A stretch of DNA of 64,000 nucleotides from Sphingomonas sp. (GTDB lineage Bacteria > Pseudomonadota > Alphaproteobacteria > Sphingomonadales > Sphingomonadaceae), in contig NZ_JAFKLZ010000002.1 in NCBI RefSeq assembly GCF_017304615.1, forward strand, positions 186,001 through 250,000. Direction: 5' to 3'. The position numbers and the translations under genes are program-made. Positions within the stretch are counted from its first letter, which is position 1; each line of letters begins with the position of its first letter. A model generated the notes under the pieces. It worked only from the letters and a program-made list of their open reading frames with translations. It made no database searches and was not told where the DNA came from. Shown here in pieces: positions 53,872 through 62,828 of the stretch.

Positions 53872-54759
53872 ATGACCGATACGCCAGAGGCGCCCGCCAT
53901 CGCGCCGGATCCGATCCCGATTGCGGCGAAGCCCGTTAAGGAAAAGAAGAAGGAAGATTGGCGCGACACGCTGAGCTTCCTCGTGAAGCTCGCGATCGTC
54001 GTGTTCATTTTCAGGAGCTTCCTCTTCTCGCCCTTTTCGATCCCGTCGCAGTCGATGCTGCCGCGGCTATACATCGGCGACTATCTGTTCATCTCGAAAT
54101 GGAATTACGGCTATTCGCGGCATTCGCTGCCGTGGAGCATGCCGCTGATCCCGGGGCGCATCCTGGCGAAGAACCCGACGCACGGCGACGTCGCCGTGTT
54201 CAAGACCCCCGCGGGCAATGGCGAGGACATCATCAAGCGCGTCATTGGCCTGCCCGGCGACACGATCCAGATGCGCGGCGGGCAACTGATCCTGAACGGC
54301 GTCGCGGTGCCCAAGGTCCGCGTCGCCGACTTCGTCATCCCGCTGACGCCGAATTACAACGACAAGCCCAAGGCCAACCCGCTCGAGGAATCGGATTGCC
54401 CCGCTCCCTACATCACCCAGGCGAACGGCGCGCCTGCGTGCAAATACGAACAGTATAGGGAAACGCTACCCGGCGGCCCCAGCTACCTGGTGCTCGATCG
54501 CGGTCCGCGCCCCGGCGCCGACGACACCGAATTGTTCACCGTGCCCCCTGGCCATGTGTTCATGATGGGCGACAATCGCGACGATTCGGGCGACAGCCGA
54601 TTTCCGGTCAGCGCGGGCGGACTCGGCATGGTCCCGATGGAGAATCTTGAGGGCAAGGCGGTCATTACCTTCTGGTCGACCGACGGCAGCGCGCAATGGC
54701 TGCTGCCCTGGACTTGGTTCACCGCGGCGCGCTGGGGCAGGATGGGGCAAGGCTTCTGA
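53872..54759 (+). CDS. lepB: Signal peptidase I
   Basis: A 295-residue inner-membrane protease that removes signal peptides of exported proteins. One anchor helix (about residues 34-53) is followed by IPSQSMLPRL with catalytic Ser near 61 and by EDIIKRVIGLPGDTI with catalytic Lys near 122. GDNRDDSGDSR lies near 231. An unusually long insert (about residues 150-210, containing two Cys) lies between the boxes. The start is uncertain: TTG at 53836 after GAGGGAG and ATG at 53854 are in frame too. The gene overlaps rnc by one base. Confidence 0.94.
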   Translation: MTDTPEAPAIAPDPIPIAAKPVKEKKKEDWRDTLSFLVKLAIVVFIFRSFLFSPFSIPSQSMLPRLYIGDYLFISKWNYGYSRHSLPWSMPLIPGRILAKNPTHGDVAVFKTPAGNGEDIIKRVIGLPGDTIQMRGGQLILNGVAVPKVRVADFVIPLTPNYNDKPKANPLEESDCPAPYITQANGAPACKYEQYRETLPGGPSYLVLDRGPRPGADDTELFTVPPGHVFMMGDNRDDSGDSRFPVSAGGLGMVPMENLEGKAVITFWSTDGSAQWLLPWTWFTAARWGRMGQGF

Positions 54760-55427
54760 TGGCATCCGACCTCGCCGCATGGGTCGGCGAGACCTTCGAC
54801 TACCGGCCCAAGGACCTCGCCAGCTTTGCCCGCGCGCTGACGCACGGCAGCCAGGCGGCGGAAAATTACGAGCGGCTGGAATTTCTCGGGGACCGCGTGC
54901 TTGGGCTGGCGATGGCCGAGTGGCTGTACGAGCTTTTCCGCGACGAACCTGAAGGCGGGTTGTCGAAGCGGCTCAACGCGCTGGTGACCGGCCATGTCTG
55001 CGCCGATGTCGCGCGGGCGATCGGCGTGCAGCCCTGGCTCCGCTTGGGCAAGCAAGCGCGTGACGACGGCGCGAGCGACAGCGATAACGTGCTGGGCGAT
55101 GTGATGGAGGCGCTGATCGGGGCGCTCTATCTCGATGGCGGCTACAGCCCGGCGCGCAACTTCGTCCGCCGCGCGTGGGGCGGCCGCGTGCACGCCGACG
55201 CCCGTGCACCGCAACACCCCAAGTCCGCGCTTCAGGAATGGGCGGCCGCGCACAACCGCAAGACACCACTTTACGAAGTTACTGACCGCTCCGGCCCGCA
55301 GCATGCCCCCCGCTTCACGGTGCGCGTGAGCTTGGGCGGGTTCGCCGAGGCGGAGGCGACGGGCACGAGCAAGCAGGAAGCGGAAACCGCCGCGGCCGCC
55401 GCGTTACTGGCGCAGGTCGCGGCATGA
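54759..55427 (+). CDS. rnc: Ribonuclease III
   Basis: A 222-residue dsRNA endonuclease that processes rRNA precursors and some mRNAs. The signature ERLEFLGDRVLGLAMAEWL near residue 38-56 and the second acidic site DVMEALIGALYLDGG near 113 are intact. A C-terminal dsRNA-binding domain (HPKSALQEWAAAHNRKTPLYEV to SKQEAETAAAAALL) follows. It overlaps lepB by one base and era by four, giving the classical lepB-rnc-era operon. Confidence 0.97.
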   Translation: MASDLAAWVGETFDYRPKDLASFARALTHGSQAAENYERLEFLGDRVLGLAMAEWLYELFRDEPEGGLSKRLNALVTGHVCADVARAIGVQPWLRLGKQARDDGASDSDNVLGDVMEALIGALYLDGGYSPARNFVRRAWGGRVHADARAPQHPKSALQEWAAAHNRKTPLYEVTDRSGPQHAPRFTVRVSLGGFAEAEATGTSKQEAETAAAAALLAQVAA

Positions 55428-56317
55428 CCCAGCATTGCGGCCTCGTCGCTGTGCTCGGCGCGCCCAACGCCGGCAAGTCCACGTTAGTCAACGCGCTGGT
55501 CGGCCAGAAGGTGGCGATCGTCAGCCCCAAGGCCCAGACCACGCGTACCCGCCTGCTCGGCGTCGCGATCGAGGGCGAGACGCAGCTGTTGCTGATCGAC
55601 ACCCCCGGCATCTTCGCGCCGCAGCGCCGGCTCGACCGGGCGATGGTGGCGGCGGCGTGGGGCGGGACCGAGGGCGCGGACGTGATCGCGCTGGTGGTCG
55701 ACGCCAAGGGCGGGCTCGGCCCCAAGGTGATGCCGATCGCGGAGAGCATCGCGGGGCGGCCGGAGCGCAAGTTCCTGGTCCTCAACAAGGTCGACCTCGC
55801 CGACAAGGCCAAATTGCTCGTCCATGCCGAGCGGCTCAACGCGGCGGTCGCGTTCGACGAGACCTTCTTCGTGTCGGCGGAGACCGGGGACGGCCTGCCA
55901 GAGCTCAAGAAGTCGCTCGCCTACAACATGCCCGAGGGGCCCTGGCATTTCCCCGAGGACCAGGTGTCCGACGCGACCGAGCGCGCGCTGGCCGCCGAGG
56001 TGACGCGCGAACAGCTCTACCTCCAGCTCCACGCCGAACTGCCCTACGCCTCGACGATCGAGACCGAGAAGTTCGAGGAGCGCGCCGACGGATCGGTCGA
56101 GATCCATCAGCAGATCCTCGTCGCGCGGCCCACGCAGCGCGCGATCGTGCTGGGCAAGGGCGGCGCGCGGATCAAGGAAATCGGCGCGCGGGCGCGGGCG
56201 CAGCTCAAGGAACTGCTCGACCGGCCGGTGCACCTCTACCTCCACGTCAAGGTGAAGGCCGATTGGGACGAGGACCGCGAGGTGTTTCGCGACATAGGTC
56301 TCGACTGGGTCGACTAG
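55424..56317 (+). CDS. era: GTPase Era
   Basis: A 297-residue essential GTPase in 30S ribosome assembly. G motifs are GAPNAGKST (residues 11-19), the effector T-R-T-R region, DTPG near 59-62 and NKVD near 120. The KH domain carries VLGKGGARIKEIGARAR near 240. It starts within the rnc stop (ATGA). A hairpin-rich gap follows it before the convergent sirtuin gene. Confidence 0.97.
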   Translation: MTQHCGLVAVLGAPNAGKSTLVNALVGQKVAIVSPKAQTTRTRLLGVAIEGETQLLLIDTPGIFAPQRRLDRAMVAAAWGGTEGADVIALVVDAKGGLGPKVMPIAESIAGRPERKFLVLNKVDLADKAKLLVHAERLNAAVAFDETFFVSAETGDGLPELKKSLAYNMPEGPWHFPEDQVSDATERALAAEVTREQLYLQLHAELPYASTIETEKFEERADGSVEIHQQILVARPTQRAIVLGKGGARIKEIGARARAQLKELLDRPVHLYLHVKVKADWDEDREVFRDIGLDWVD

Positions 56318-56320
56318 GCT

Positions 56321-56390
56321 CACCGCAGCGAAATAGCCGCGCTATTTCGCGATAAGCGGTGCGCCCGGCCGGCGCCGCGATAGCGGCGCC
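56321..56390. repeat. Compound hairpin between era and the sirtuin gene
   Basis: Nested stems CACCGC...GCGGTG around a perfect 10-bp GCGAAATAGC-cgc-GCTATTTCGC, then an 8-bp GGCGCCGC-GATA-GCGGCGCC hairpin. It could serve as a bidirectional terminator for the convergent genes. The first hairpin resembles the variable hairpin of repeat copy C; the second domain is different. Confidence 0.75.
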
Positions 56391-56403
56391 CGACGGCGCG
56401 AAT

Positions 56404-57114
56404 TCACTTCGCGCCGGAACCCAACAGGCTATCCACCCACGCCGGCACCAATTCCCCCGCCGGCCCGCGCCGGCTCTCGGCGAACCAGCCGCTGCCTTCG
56501 GAGCGATCGAGGTTCATCTCCAGCGTATCCGCGCCATGATAGCGCGCCGTCTGGACAAACCCGGCGGCGGGATAGACCGCGCCCGACGTGCCGATCGACA
56601 CGAACAGGTCGGCGCGGGACAACGCGCGCTCGATCGTGTCCATGTGATAGGGCATCTCGCCGAAGAACACGATGTCGGGGCGCAGCGCCGGGGCGCCGCA
56701 CGCCCCGCACACCTCGCCAGGCGGCATGTCGCCCGGCCACGCAGCGCGCTCCCCGCAATCCGCGCACAAGGCCGAAAGCAATTCGCCGTGCATGTGCAAC
56801 ATCCGCGCCGCCCCCGCGCGCTCGTGCAAATCATCGACATTCTGCGTCACGATCAGCAATTCGCCCGGCCACTCGGCGTCGAGCCTCGCCAGCGCCCGGT
56901 GCGCTGCGTTGGGCTCGACCCCCGCCAGCGCCGCGCGACGCAGATCGTAAAAGCGATGCACCAGTTCCGGGTCGTGCGCCAAGGCCTGCGGCGTGCAGAC
57001 ATCCTCGACCCGATGCCCCTCCCACAGCCCGCCCGGCCCGCGAAACGTCGCGATCCCGCTCTCCGCCGAAATGCCCGCGCCGGTCAGGATGACGATGTTG
57101 CGGATGCCGGTCAT
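56404..57114 (-). CDS. cobB: NAD-dependent protein deacylase, sirtuin
   Basis: A 236-residue class III sirtuin. It has GAGISAESGIATFRG at the NAD site, TQNVDDLHERAG, the catalytic His in LHMHGELL and two CxxC zinc pairs (CADC, CGAC). YDLR after helix 3 gives the Tyr/Arg pair typical of desuccinylating/deacylating members. It can reactivate acetylated acetyl-CoA synthetase; acs is in this window but not adjacent. ATG at 57114 is chosen over a TTG two codons upstream. Confidence 0.95.
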   Translation of the reverse strand: MTGIRNIVILTGAGISAESGIATFRGPGGLWEGHRVEDVCTPQALAHDPELVHRFYDLRRAALAGVEPNAAHRALARLDAEWPGELLIVTQNVDDLHERAGAARMLHMHGELLSALCADCGERAAWPGDMPPGEVCGACGAPALRPDIVFFGEMPYHMDTIERALSRADLFVSIGTSGAVYPAAGFVQTARYHGADTLEMNLDRSEGSGWFAESRRGPAGELVPAWVDSLLGSGAK

Positions 57115-57202
57115 GGACAACGCGATAGCTCAGCACGCGCCGGTCCGCCATCGGCGCCGGCCGCCGTTGCATGACTCCGATGCGGGTCATAATGCTCGCG
57201 GC

Positions 57203-57463
57203 ATGACCGAGCCGTTGTTCTGCTTCATGCCGCGCTGGAAAGAGGAACTGGTGGTGACGGGCTCGGGCGGCACGTTCGTACTGGAGCTGCCGATGGGCAT
57301 CCTGTCCGCTTATCTGCCGACCGAGGACGAGTGGCAGCGCCGTGCGCCTGCCTGGGCGCGGTCGCTCTGGCCGGCGCTCAAGACCGAACTTGAAGAATGG
57401 TGCCGCGCCAACGACGCGCAATTCTACATCGACGCGTCGGCATCCGTGTATCCCGACCGATGA
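57203..57463 (+). CDS. Small hypothetical protein upstream of kynU
   Basis: An 86-residue acidic, tryptophan-rich protein (PRWKEELVVTGSGGTFVLELPMGILSAYLPTEDEW, then SLWPALKTELEEWCRAN). I recognise no family. It overlaps the kynU start in an ATGA, so it is probably the first gene of the kynurenine operon and translated in step with it. The role is unknown; a partner or regulator of tryptophan breakdown is one possibility. Confidence 0.72.
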   Translation: MTEPLFCFMPRWKEELVVTGSGGTFVLELPMGILSAYLPTEDEWQRRAPAWARSLWPALKTELEEWCRANDAQFYIDASASVYPDR

Positions 57464-58653
57464 CCGACTTCGCCGCCACCCGCGCGCTGTTCCACTTGCC
57501 CGAGGGCATGATCTATCTCGACGGCAATTCGCTCGGGCCGCTGCCGCTCGCGGCGGAAACGCGCGTGGCGGAGGTCATGCGCGGCGAATGGGGCGGCGAG
57601 TTGATCAAGGCGTGGAACAGCGCCGGCTGGATCACGCTGCCCGCCCGCATCGGCGACCGCATCGGGCGGCTGATCGGCGCGCCGGCGGGGAGCGTCGCGA
57701 CCGGCGACACGCTGTCGATCAAGGTGTTCCAGGCGCTGTCGGCGGCGCTCGCGCTGCGGCCGGATCGCACGGTCGTGCTGTCCGACACCGGCAATTTCCC
57801 GTCGGACTTGTACATCGCGCAGGGGCTGCTCAAGGCGCTCGGGCGCGGACTCGAACTGCGGTTGGTGCCGCCCGAAAAGGTAGCCAACGCGATCGACGAG
57901 AGCGTCGCGGTAACGCTCATCACGGAGGTCGATTACCGCACCGGGCGACTGCACGATATGGCGGCGCTGACCGCGAAGGCCCACGCAGCGGGGGCATTGA
58001 CGGTCTGGGACTTGGCGCATTCGGCAGGCGCGATCCCGGTCGACCTGACCGCCGCCGACGCCGATTTCGCGGTCGGCTGCACCTACAAATATCTCAACGG
58101 AGGGCCGGGCGCACCAGCCTTCATCTATGTCGCGCCGCGCTTTGCCGACAGCGCGCAGCCGATTCTGTCGGGCTGGATGGGCCACGAAGCGCCGTTCGCG
58201 TTCGACCTCGATTATCGCCCGCACGCCAGCGTCGAGCGGATGCGCGTCGGCACGCCGCCGGTTTTGGCGCTCTCGGTGCTCGATACCGCGCTCGATGCGT
58301 GGGATGCGGTCGATATGACGGACGTCCGCGCCCAATCGATCCGCTTGAGCGAACGCTTCATAGCCGAGGTCGAGGCGCGGTGTCCGGAGCTCGAACTAGC
58401 CTCCCCGCGCGATCCGCTGGCGCGCGGTAGCCAGGTCTCGTTCCGCCACCCTCAGGGCTATGCGATCATGCAGGCGCTGATCGCGAACAATGTGATCGGC
58501 GATTTCCGCGCGCCCGACCTAATCCGCTTCGGCTTCACCCCCCTCTATCTGAGCGAGGACGAGGTGGTCGAAGCCGCGCGCATCATCGAACGCGTCATGA
58601 CCGAACGCTTGTGGGATAACCCCGCTTATGCGACGCGCTCTGCGGTAACATGA
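57460..58653 (+). CDS. kynU: Kynureninase
   Basis: A 397-residue PLP enzyme that splits kynurenine to anthranilate and alanine. N-terminal [11 protein letters not shown] is typical. The cofactor region includes [25 protein letters not shown] and the PLP Lys in [15 protein letters not shown] near residue 211. The C-terminal domain has [11 protein letters not shown] and [15 protein letters not shown]. The gene overlaps both neighbours by four bases, forming an operon with kynA. No formamidase gene is in the cluster. Confidence 0.96.
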   Translation: MTDFAATRALFHLPEGMIYLDGNSLGPLPLAAETRVAEVMRGEWGGELIKAWNSAGWITLPARIGDRIGRLIGAPAGSVATGDTLSIKVFQALSAALALRPDRTVVLSDTGNFPSDLYIAQGLLKALGRGLELRLVPPEKVANAIDESVAVTLITEVDYRTGRLHDMAALTAKAHAAGALTVWDLAHSAGAIPVDLTAADADFAVGCTYKYLNGGPGAPAFIYVAPRFADSAQPILSGWMGHEAPFAFDLDYRPHASVERMRVGTPPVLALSVLDTALDAWDAVDMTDVRAQSIRLSERFIAEVEARCPELELASPRDPLARGSQVSFRHPQGYAIMQALIANNVIGDFRAPDLIRFGFTPLYLSEDEVVEAARIIERVMTERLWDNPAYATRSAVT

Positions 58654-59459
58654 CCGATACGCCCGAAACCGATTTCGACGGTAAGATGGCCTATGGCGAC
58701 TATTTGCGCCTCGACCTGATCCTCGGCGCGCAGCAGACGCGATCGGCGGCGCACGACGAACTGCTGTTCATCATCCAGCACCAGACGTCGGAACTCTGGA
58801 TGAAACTCGCCGTCCACGAACTCGAATCGGCGCGCGACGCGATCGCGGAGGACCGATTGCCGCATGCGTTCAAGATGCTCGCCCGCGTGTCGCGCATTCT
58901 CGAACAGCTCAACGGCGCGTGGGATGTGCTGCGCACGTTGACGCCGAGCGAATATACCGAGTTTCGCGAGGATCTGGGCCAGTCGTCGGGGTTCCAGAGC
59001 CATCAATACCGCGCGATCGAATTCCTGTGTGGGAACCGCAACGCCGCGATGCTGAAACCCCATGCACACCGGCCTGCAATTATCGGCGAATTACGGGCGA
59101 TCCTCGCGCGGCCGAGCCTGTATGACGAAGCGATCCGCCTGCTCGCGCGATCGGGCTTCGATGTCGGCGGCGAACGTCCCAGCCTCGCCGAACCGCGCGC
59201 CGAAAACGCCAGCGTACAGGCTGCATGGAAAGCCGTTTACGAAGCACCCGAACGGTACTGGCCGCTCTACGAACTCGCGGAAAAACTAGTCGATCTCGAA
59301 GATTATTTCCGTCGATGGCGGTTCAACCACGTTACCACGGTCGAGCGCGTCATCGGCCTGAAGCGCGGCACCGGCGGCACGCAGGGCGTCGCCTATCTGC
59401 GCCGGATGCTCGAAGTCGAACTGTTCCCCGAACTGTGGCATGTGCGGACCGAGCTTTAG
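58650..59459 (+). CDS. kynA: Tryptophan 2,3-dioxygenase
   Basis: A 269-residue haem dioxygenase opening the tryptophan indole ring to N-formylkynurenine. It has [51 protein letters not shown] and, near the C-terminus, [30 protein letters not shown], which includes the haem-ligand His and the Thr-rich loop. It is coupled to kynU by ATGA overlap. Confidence 0.97.
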   Translation: MTDTPETDFDGKMAYGDYLRLDLILGAQQTRSAAHDELLFIIQHQTSELWMKLAVHELESARDAIAEDRLPHAFKMLARVSRILEQLNGAWDVLRTLTPSEYTEFREDLGQSSGFQSHQYRAIEFLCGNRNAAMLKPHAHRPAIIGELRAILARPSLYDEAIRLLARSGFDVGGERPSLAEPRAENASVQAAWKAVYEAPERYWPLYELAEKLVDLEDYFRRWRFNHVTTVERVIGLKRGTGGTQGVAYLRRMLEVELFPELWHVRTEL

Positions 59460-59675
59460 GCCTTGACGATACCATACCCGATGCTCCTCTCCGGGCCGAG
59501 GCAGTCGTGACCGCCAGGCGCGGTGTAGAGAGAGCCGCAGGACAATAAGGTCTATATCGCTGGCGCGTTCGAACACCCAACACGGTGCTCCTGCTCATTT
59601 TTTGGGTCCGGGAGCCTCGCCAGCGCCACGTCGCGCCGGTATCGGACAGCGAACTCCCAACCCCGAAAGCACAGC

Positions 59676-60680
59676 ATGACCCTCCCCGTCCGCCAGATCG
59701 GCCCGTTCAGCGTTTCCGCGATCGGCCTCGGCTGCATGAACATTTGCCACGCCTACGGCACGCCGCCGTCGGAGGAGGAAGCGGGCAAGCTCCTCAACCG
59801 CGCGCTCGACCTCGGCGTGACGTTCCTCGACACCGCCGCGATCTATGGCGGTGGCCAGAGCGAACGCCTGATCCAGCGCTACGTCATGCATCGCAAGGCC
59901 GAGTTTACGCTCGCGTCGAAATGCGTGCTCGAGGTCGTCGACGGCAAGCGCACGCTCGACGGCCGGCCGGAAGCCATAACGGCGACGCTAGAGCGAGCGC
60001 TCGGACGGCTCAAGACCGACCATATCGACCTCTATTACCTCCACCGTCTCGACAAGAAGGTGCCGATCGAGGAGTCGGTCGGCGCTCTCAAGCGCGCGGT
60101 CGAGGCGGGCAAGATCGGCGCGATTGGCCTGTCGGAAATGGGCGCGGCGACGATTCGCCGCGCGCATGCCGTCCACCCCGTCGCCGCGGTGCAGAGCGAA
60201 TACTCGCCAGTGGTGCGCAACCCCGAAGTCGCCGTGCTCGACACCTGCCGCGACATCGGTGCGGCGTTGGTCGCCTTTTCGCCGGTCGCGCGCGGCATGC
60301 TGGCGCGCGGGGTGAAGGCGGACGATTACGTCGAGGGCGACATCCGTCGTTCGATGCCGCGCTTCAACGGCGAGAACCTCGCGCACAATCTGGCCGTCGT
60401 CGCCCGGTTCGAGGCCCTGGCGGCGGAGGCGGCCATCACGCCGGCGCAACTGGCGATCGGCTGGGTGCTGGCGCAGGGCGACCATATCGTCCCGATCCCC
60501 GGCACGCGCAGCCTAGCGCATCTGGAGGAGGATGTCGCCGCCGCCCACGTCACGCTCACGCCCGCGCTGATCGCCGCCGTGGACCAGATCTTCGAGGGAA
60601 CGATCCGCGGCGCGCGCTATGCCGCACCGATGCAGGCGCAGATCGACACCGAAACGCTCCCCGATGAGGAGCTTGCCTGA
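59676..60680 (+). CDS. Aldo/keto reductase
   Basis: A 334-residue NADPH-dependent oxidoreductase of the AKR superfamily (YajO/Tas-like group). The catalytic tetrad is visible as D and Y in FLDTAAIYGGG, K in LASKCVLE and H in LYYLHRLDK. The cofactor loop FSPVARGML and the C-terminal IPIPGTRSLAHLEED are present. The substrate is undefined. The 216-base gap before it holds a nested hairpin (59559-59623) and no clear promoter. Confidence 0.93.
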   Translation: MTLPVRQIGPFSVSAIGLGCMNICHAYGTPPSEEEAGKLLNRALDLGVTFLDTAAIYGGGQSERLIQRYVMHRKAEFTLASKCVLEVVDGKRTLDGRPEAITATLERALGRLKTDHIDLYYLHRLDKKVPIEESVGALKRAVEAGKIGAIGLSEMGAATIRRAHAVHPVAAVQSEYSPVVRNPEVAVLDTCRDIGAALVAFSPVARGMLARGVKADDYVEGDIRRSMPRFNGENLAHNLAVVARFEALAAEAAITPAQLAIGWVLAQGDHIVPIPGTRSLAHLEEDVAAAHVTLTPALIAAVDQIFEGTIRGARYAAPMQAQIDTETLPDEELA

Positions 60681-60687
60681 GATCGCG

Positions 60688-60798
60688 TCAGGCGATCAAC
60701 CAGGCGACCGTGAACAGCGCACTGGCCAGCCCGAAACTGACCACGAACATGGTCAGGCCGTAGCTGCACTTGCACTCGCTGGCGTGGAAGCCGTGCAT
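60688..60798 (-). CDS. 36-residue single-pass membrane protein with paired cysteines
   Basis: A 36-codon frame beginning ATG (MHGFHASECKCSYG) after a good ribosome-binding site, CGGGAGAGG. A single membrane helix (LTMFVVSFGLASALFTVAWLIA) follows. The CxC motif and His residues sit on the N-terminal side and could bind a metal. Ending seven bases from the aldo-keto reductase stop, it appears to be a real small gene; function unknown. Confidence 0.65.
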   Translation of the reverse strand: MHGFHASECKCSYGLTMFVVSFGLASALFTVAWLIA

Positions 60799-60891
60799 CA
60801 TCCTCTCCCGGACGCGCCATCGGCTTATCTTTTCGGTCGCGTCTCGAGAGAAATTACACCTGTCGACCTCGAGTCGCAAGCGGTACGCGTA

Positions 60892-61176
60892 TCAGCCTTC
60901 GTCCCGAAACTGTTCGTGGTGACGGATCACTTCGTCGATGATGAAGCGCAGGAATTTCTCGCTGAATTCGGGATCGAGCCGGGCGTCCTCGGCTAGTTTG
61001 CGCAGCCGAGCGATCTGACGTTCCTCGCGACCCGGGTCGGCGGGGGGCAGCCCTGCCTTCGCCTTGTAGCGGCCGACCGCCTGCGTCACCTTGAATCGTT
61101 CGGCGAGGATATGGACCAGCGCCGCGTCGATATTGTCGATGCTGCTGCGATACGCATCCAGGATTTCGTCGCTCAT
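60892..61176 (-). CDS. Chorismate mutase, AroQ type
   Basis: A 94-residue all-helical chorismate mutase, which converts chorismate to prephenate for Phe/Tyr synthesis. The pattern ILDAYRSSIDNIDAALVHILAERFKVTQAVGRYKAKAGLPPADPGREERQ gives the three helices, with the catalytic Arg and Lys of the AroQ fold. I start at the ATG after GGGAGGGATC; the longer upstream frame is Arg-rich and overlaps nothing conserved. It is divergent from the polyprenyl synthase gene. Confidence 0.92.
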   Translation of the reverse strand: MSDEILDAYRSSIDNIDAALVHILAERFKVTQAVGRYKAKAGLPPADPGREERQIARLRKLAEDARLDPEFSEKFLRFIIDEVIRHHEQFRDEG

Positions 61177-61271
61177 GATCCCTCCCGAGTCGACCGCCTT
61201 GTGGCGCATGCACGCCAGCATGCGCAACCGGCGCTTGCCTTCGTTGCGCGCGTCCGCCACATCGCGCTCAG

Positions 61272-62288
61272 ATGAGCGCCACGATCCACCGCCTCGATCC
61301 CAGCCGCCCGGCCCCGAGCCTCGAGCCGATGATGAGCCTGGTCGCCGCCAACATGAACGCGGTCAACGCCGTGATCCTCGACCGCATGCAGTCGGAAATC
61401 CCGCTGATCCCCGAACTCGCCGGCCATCTGATCGCGGGCGGCGGCAAGCGGATGCGGCCGATGCTGACGCTCGCGAGCGCGAAGCTGTTGGGGTACACCG
61501 GCAACCGCCACTATCGCCTAGCCGCCGCAGTCGAGTTCATCCACACCGCGACCTTGCTCCACGACGACGTGGTGGACGGCAGCGATTTGCGCCGCGGCAA
61601 GCGCACCGCGAATCTGATCTGGGGTAACCCGGCATCGATCCTGGTCGGCGATTTCCTGTTTTCCCGCAGCTTCGAACTGATGGTCGAGGACGGCAGCCTG
61701 AAGGTCTTGAAGATCCTGTCGAACGCGTCGGCCGTGATCGCGGAAGGCGAAGTCAACCAGCTCACCGCCGCCCGCCGCGTCGACCTGGGCGAGGAACGCT
61801 ATCTCGACATTATCGGCGCGAAGACCGCCGCCTTGTTTGCCGCGGCCTGCAAGATCGCCGCAGTGGTCGCCGAACGACCCGAGGCCGAGGAAGCGGCGCT
61901 TGACGCATTCGGCCGCAATTTGGGCATCGCGTTCCAGCTCGTCGACGACGCGATCGATTACGTTTCCGACGCGGGGACGATGGGCAAGGACTCGGGTGAC
62001 GATTTCCGCGAGGGCAAGGTCACGCTGCCAGTAATCCTGGCCTATGCGCGCGGGAATGACGAGGACCGCAAGTTCTGGAAGGACGCCATCCTCGGCTTCC
62101 GCTCGTCAGACGAAGACTTCACGCGCGCTGTCGATCTTGTCCGCGCAACCCGCGCGATCGACGATACCCTCGCCCGCGCCCGTCACTATGGCCAACGAGC
62201 GATCGACGCGATCGCGGGCTTCGCTCCCGGCAAGGCCCGCGACGCTATGACCGAAGCAGTCGAGTTCGCGGTGGCGCGGGCGTACTGA
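61272..62288 (+). CDS. ispB: Polyprenyl diphosphate synthase (octaprenyl-type)
   Basis: A 338-residue trans-isoprenyl diphosphate synthase making the ubiquinone side chain. GGGKRMRP, the first aspartate-rich motif LLHDDVVDGSDLRRGKR near residue 96 and the second FQLVDDAIDY near 221 are intact. The chain length (8-10 units) cannot be fixed from sequence here. It lies 95 bases from the divergent chorismate mutase gene. Confidence 0.93.
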   Translation: MSATIHRLDPSRPAPSLEPMMSLVAANMNAVNAVILDRMQSEIPLIPELAGHLIAGGGKRMRPMLTLASAKLLGYTGNRHYRLAAAVEFIHTATLLHDDVVDGSDLRRGKRTANLIWGNPASILVGDFLFSRSFELMVEDGSLKVLKILSNASAVIAEGEVNQLTAARRVDLGEERYLDIIGAKTAALFAAACKIAAVVAERPEAEEAALDAFGRNLGIAFQLVDDAIDYVSDAGTMGKDSGDDFREGKVTLPVILAYARGNDEDRKFWKDAILGFRSSDEDFTRAVDLVRATRAIDDTLARARHYGQRAIDAIAGFAPGKARDAMTEAVEFAVARAY

Positions 62289-62294
62289 CCCGCG

Positions 62295-62726
62295 TCAGAA
62301 CCAAGTGGGTATCTGGTCGTTGAAGCCGAAATACCCGATCTGCCAACCGGTCGCGGTGCGCGCGAAGTCGAATTCCCAGCGCGTGATGACGTCGTGATAT
62401 TGCACCAGGTAATATTCGCGGAACGCCATGGTTCCGACCGCGTCACCGCACACGGCTTCCCATTTGGTCGGCTTGCCATAGGCCTTGGTGGCGGCGTCGA
62501 TCTGGCCGATCATCTGCTCCTTCGCACCGATTTTTGCAGACCAAATCGGGTTGGCGTCAAGGACGCCGGACACCGCTTCCGCACCCTTGTTTGCGACGAG
62601 CAGGTCTAGGAAGGCCTTTGCCTTCGCCGCAGCCTCTGGCGGAATCGTCGCCGCGCAGGAATCGACGGCGTGGGCCGGCGCGGCATATGCAACCACGGCG
62701 AGAATGATCGGTGATAATCGCAGCAT
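62295..62726 (-). CDS. Exported hypothetical protein
   Basis: A 143-residue exported protein with a signal peptide (about residues 1-20, cleavage near AHAV). Two cysteines (DSCAATIPPEA and AVCGDAVG) could form a disulfide. The body (KAFLDLLVANKGAEAV, FREYYLVQYHDVITRWEFDFARTATGWQIGYFGFND) resembles a small NTF2/SnoaL-like fold, which is a guess from pattern. It converges on ispB with six bases between. Confidence 0.78.
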   Translation of the reverse strand: MLRLSPIILAVVAYAAPAHAVDSCAATIPPEAAAKAKAFLDLLVANKGAEAVSGVLDANPIWSAKIGAKEQMIGQIDAATKAYGKPTKWEAVCGDAVGTMAFREYYLVQYHDVITRWEFDFARTATGWQIGYFGFNDQIPTWF

Positions 62727-62828
62727 GCTGTTCTCCCTTTCCGGAGATTATGTAGCACCCACCATTCTGCCGCTAGCCACTTCCATCTCCCCGCGATCAC
62801 GATAAGTTTTAACAATAAGGGACACACC

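Noticed and set aside
59555-59630. tRNA-like segment on the minus strand (7-bp outer stem, GCTC/GAGC, TTCGAAC)
   Set aside because: The T-stem does not pair, no anticodon stem forms, and the D-loop would be too long. It is treated only as a hairpin.
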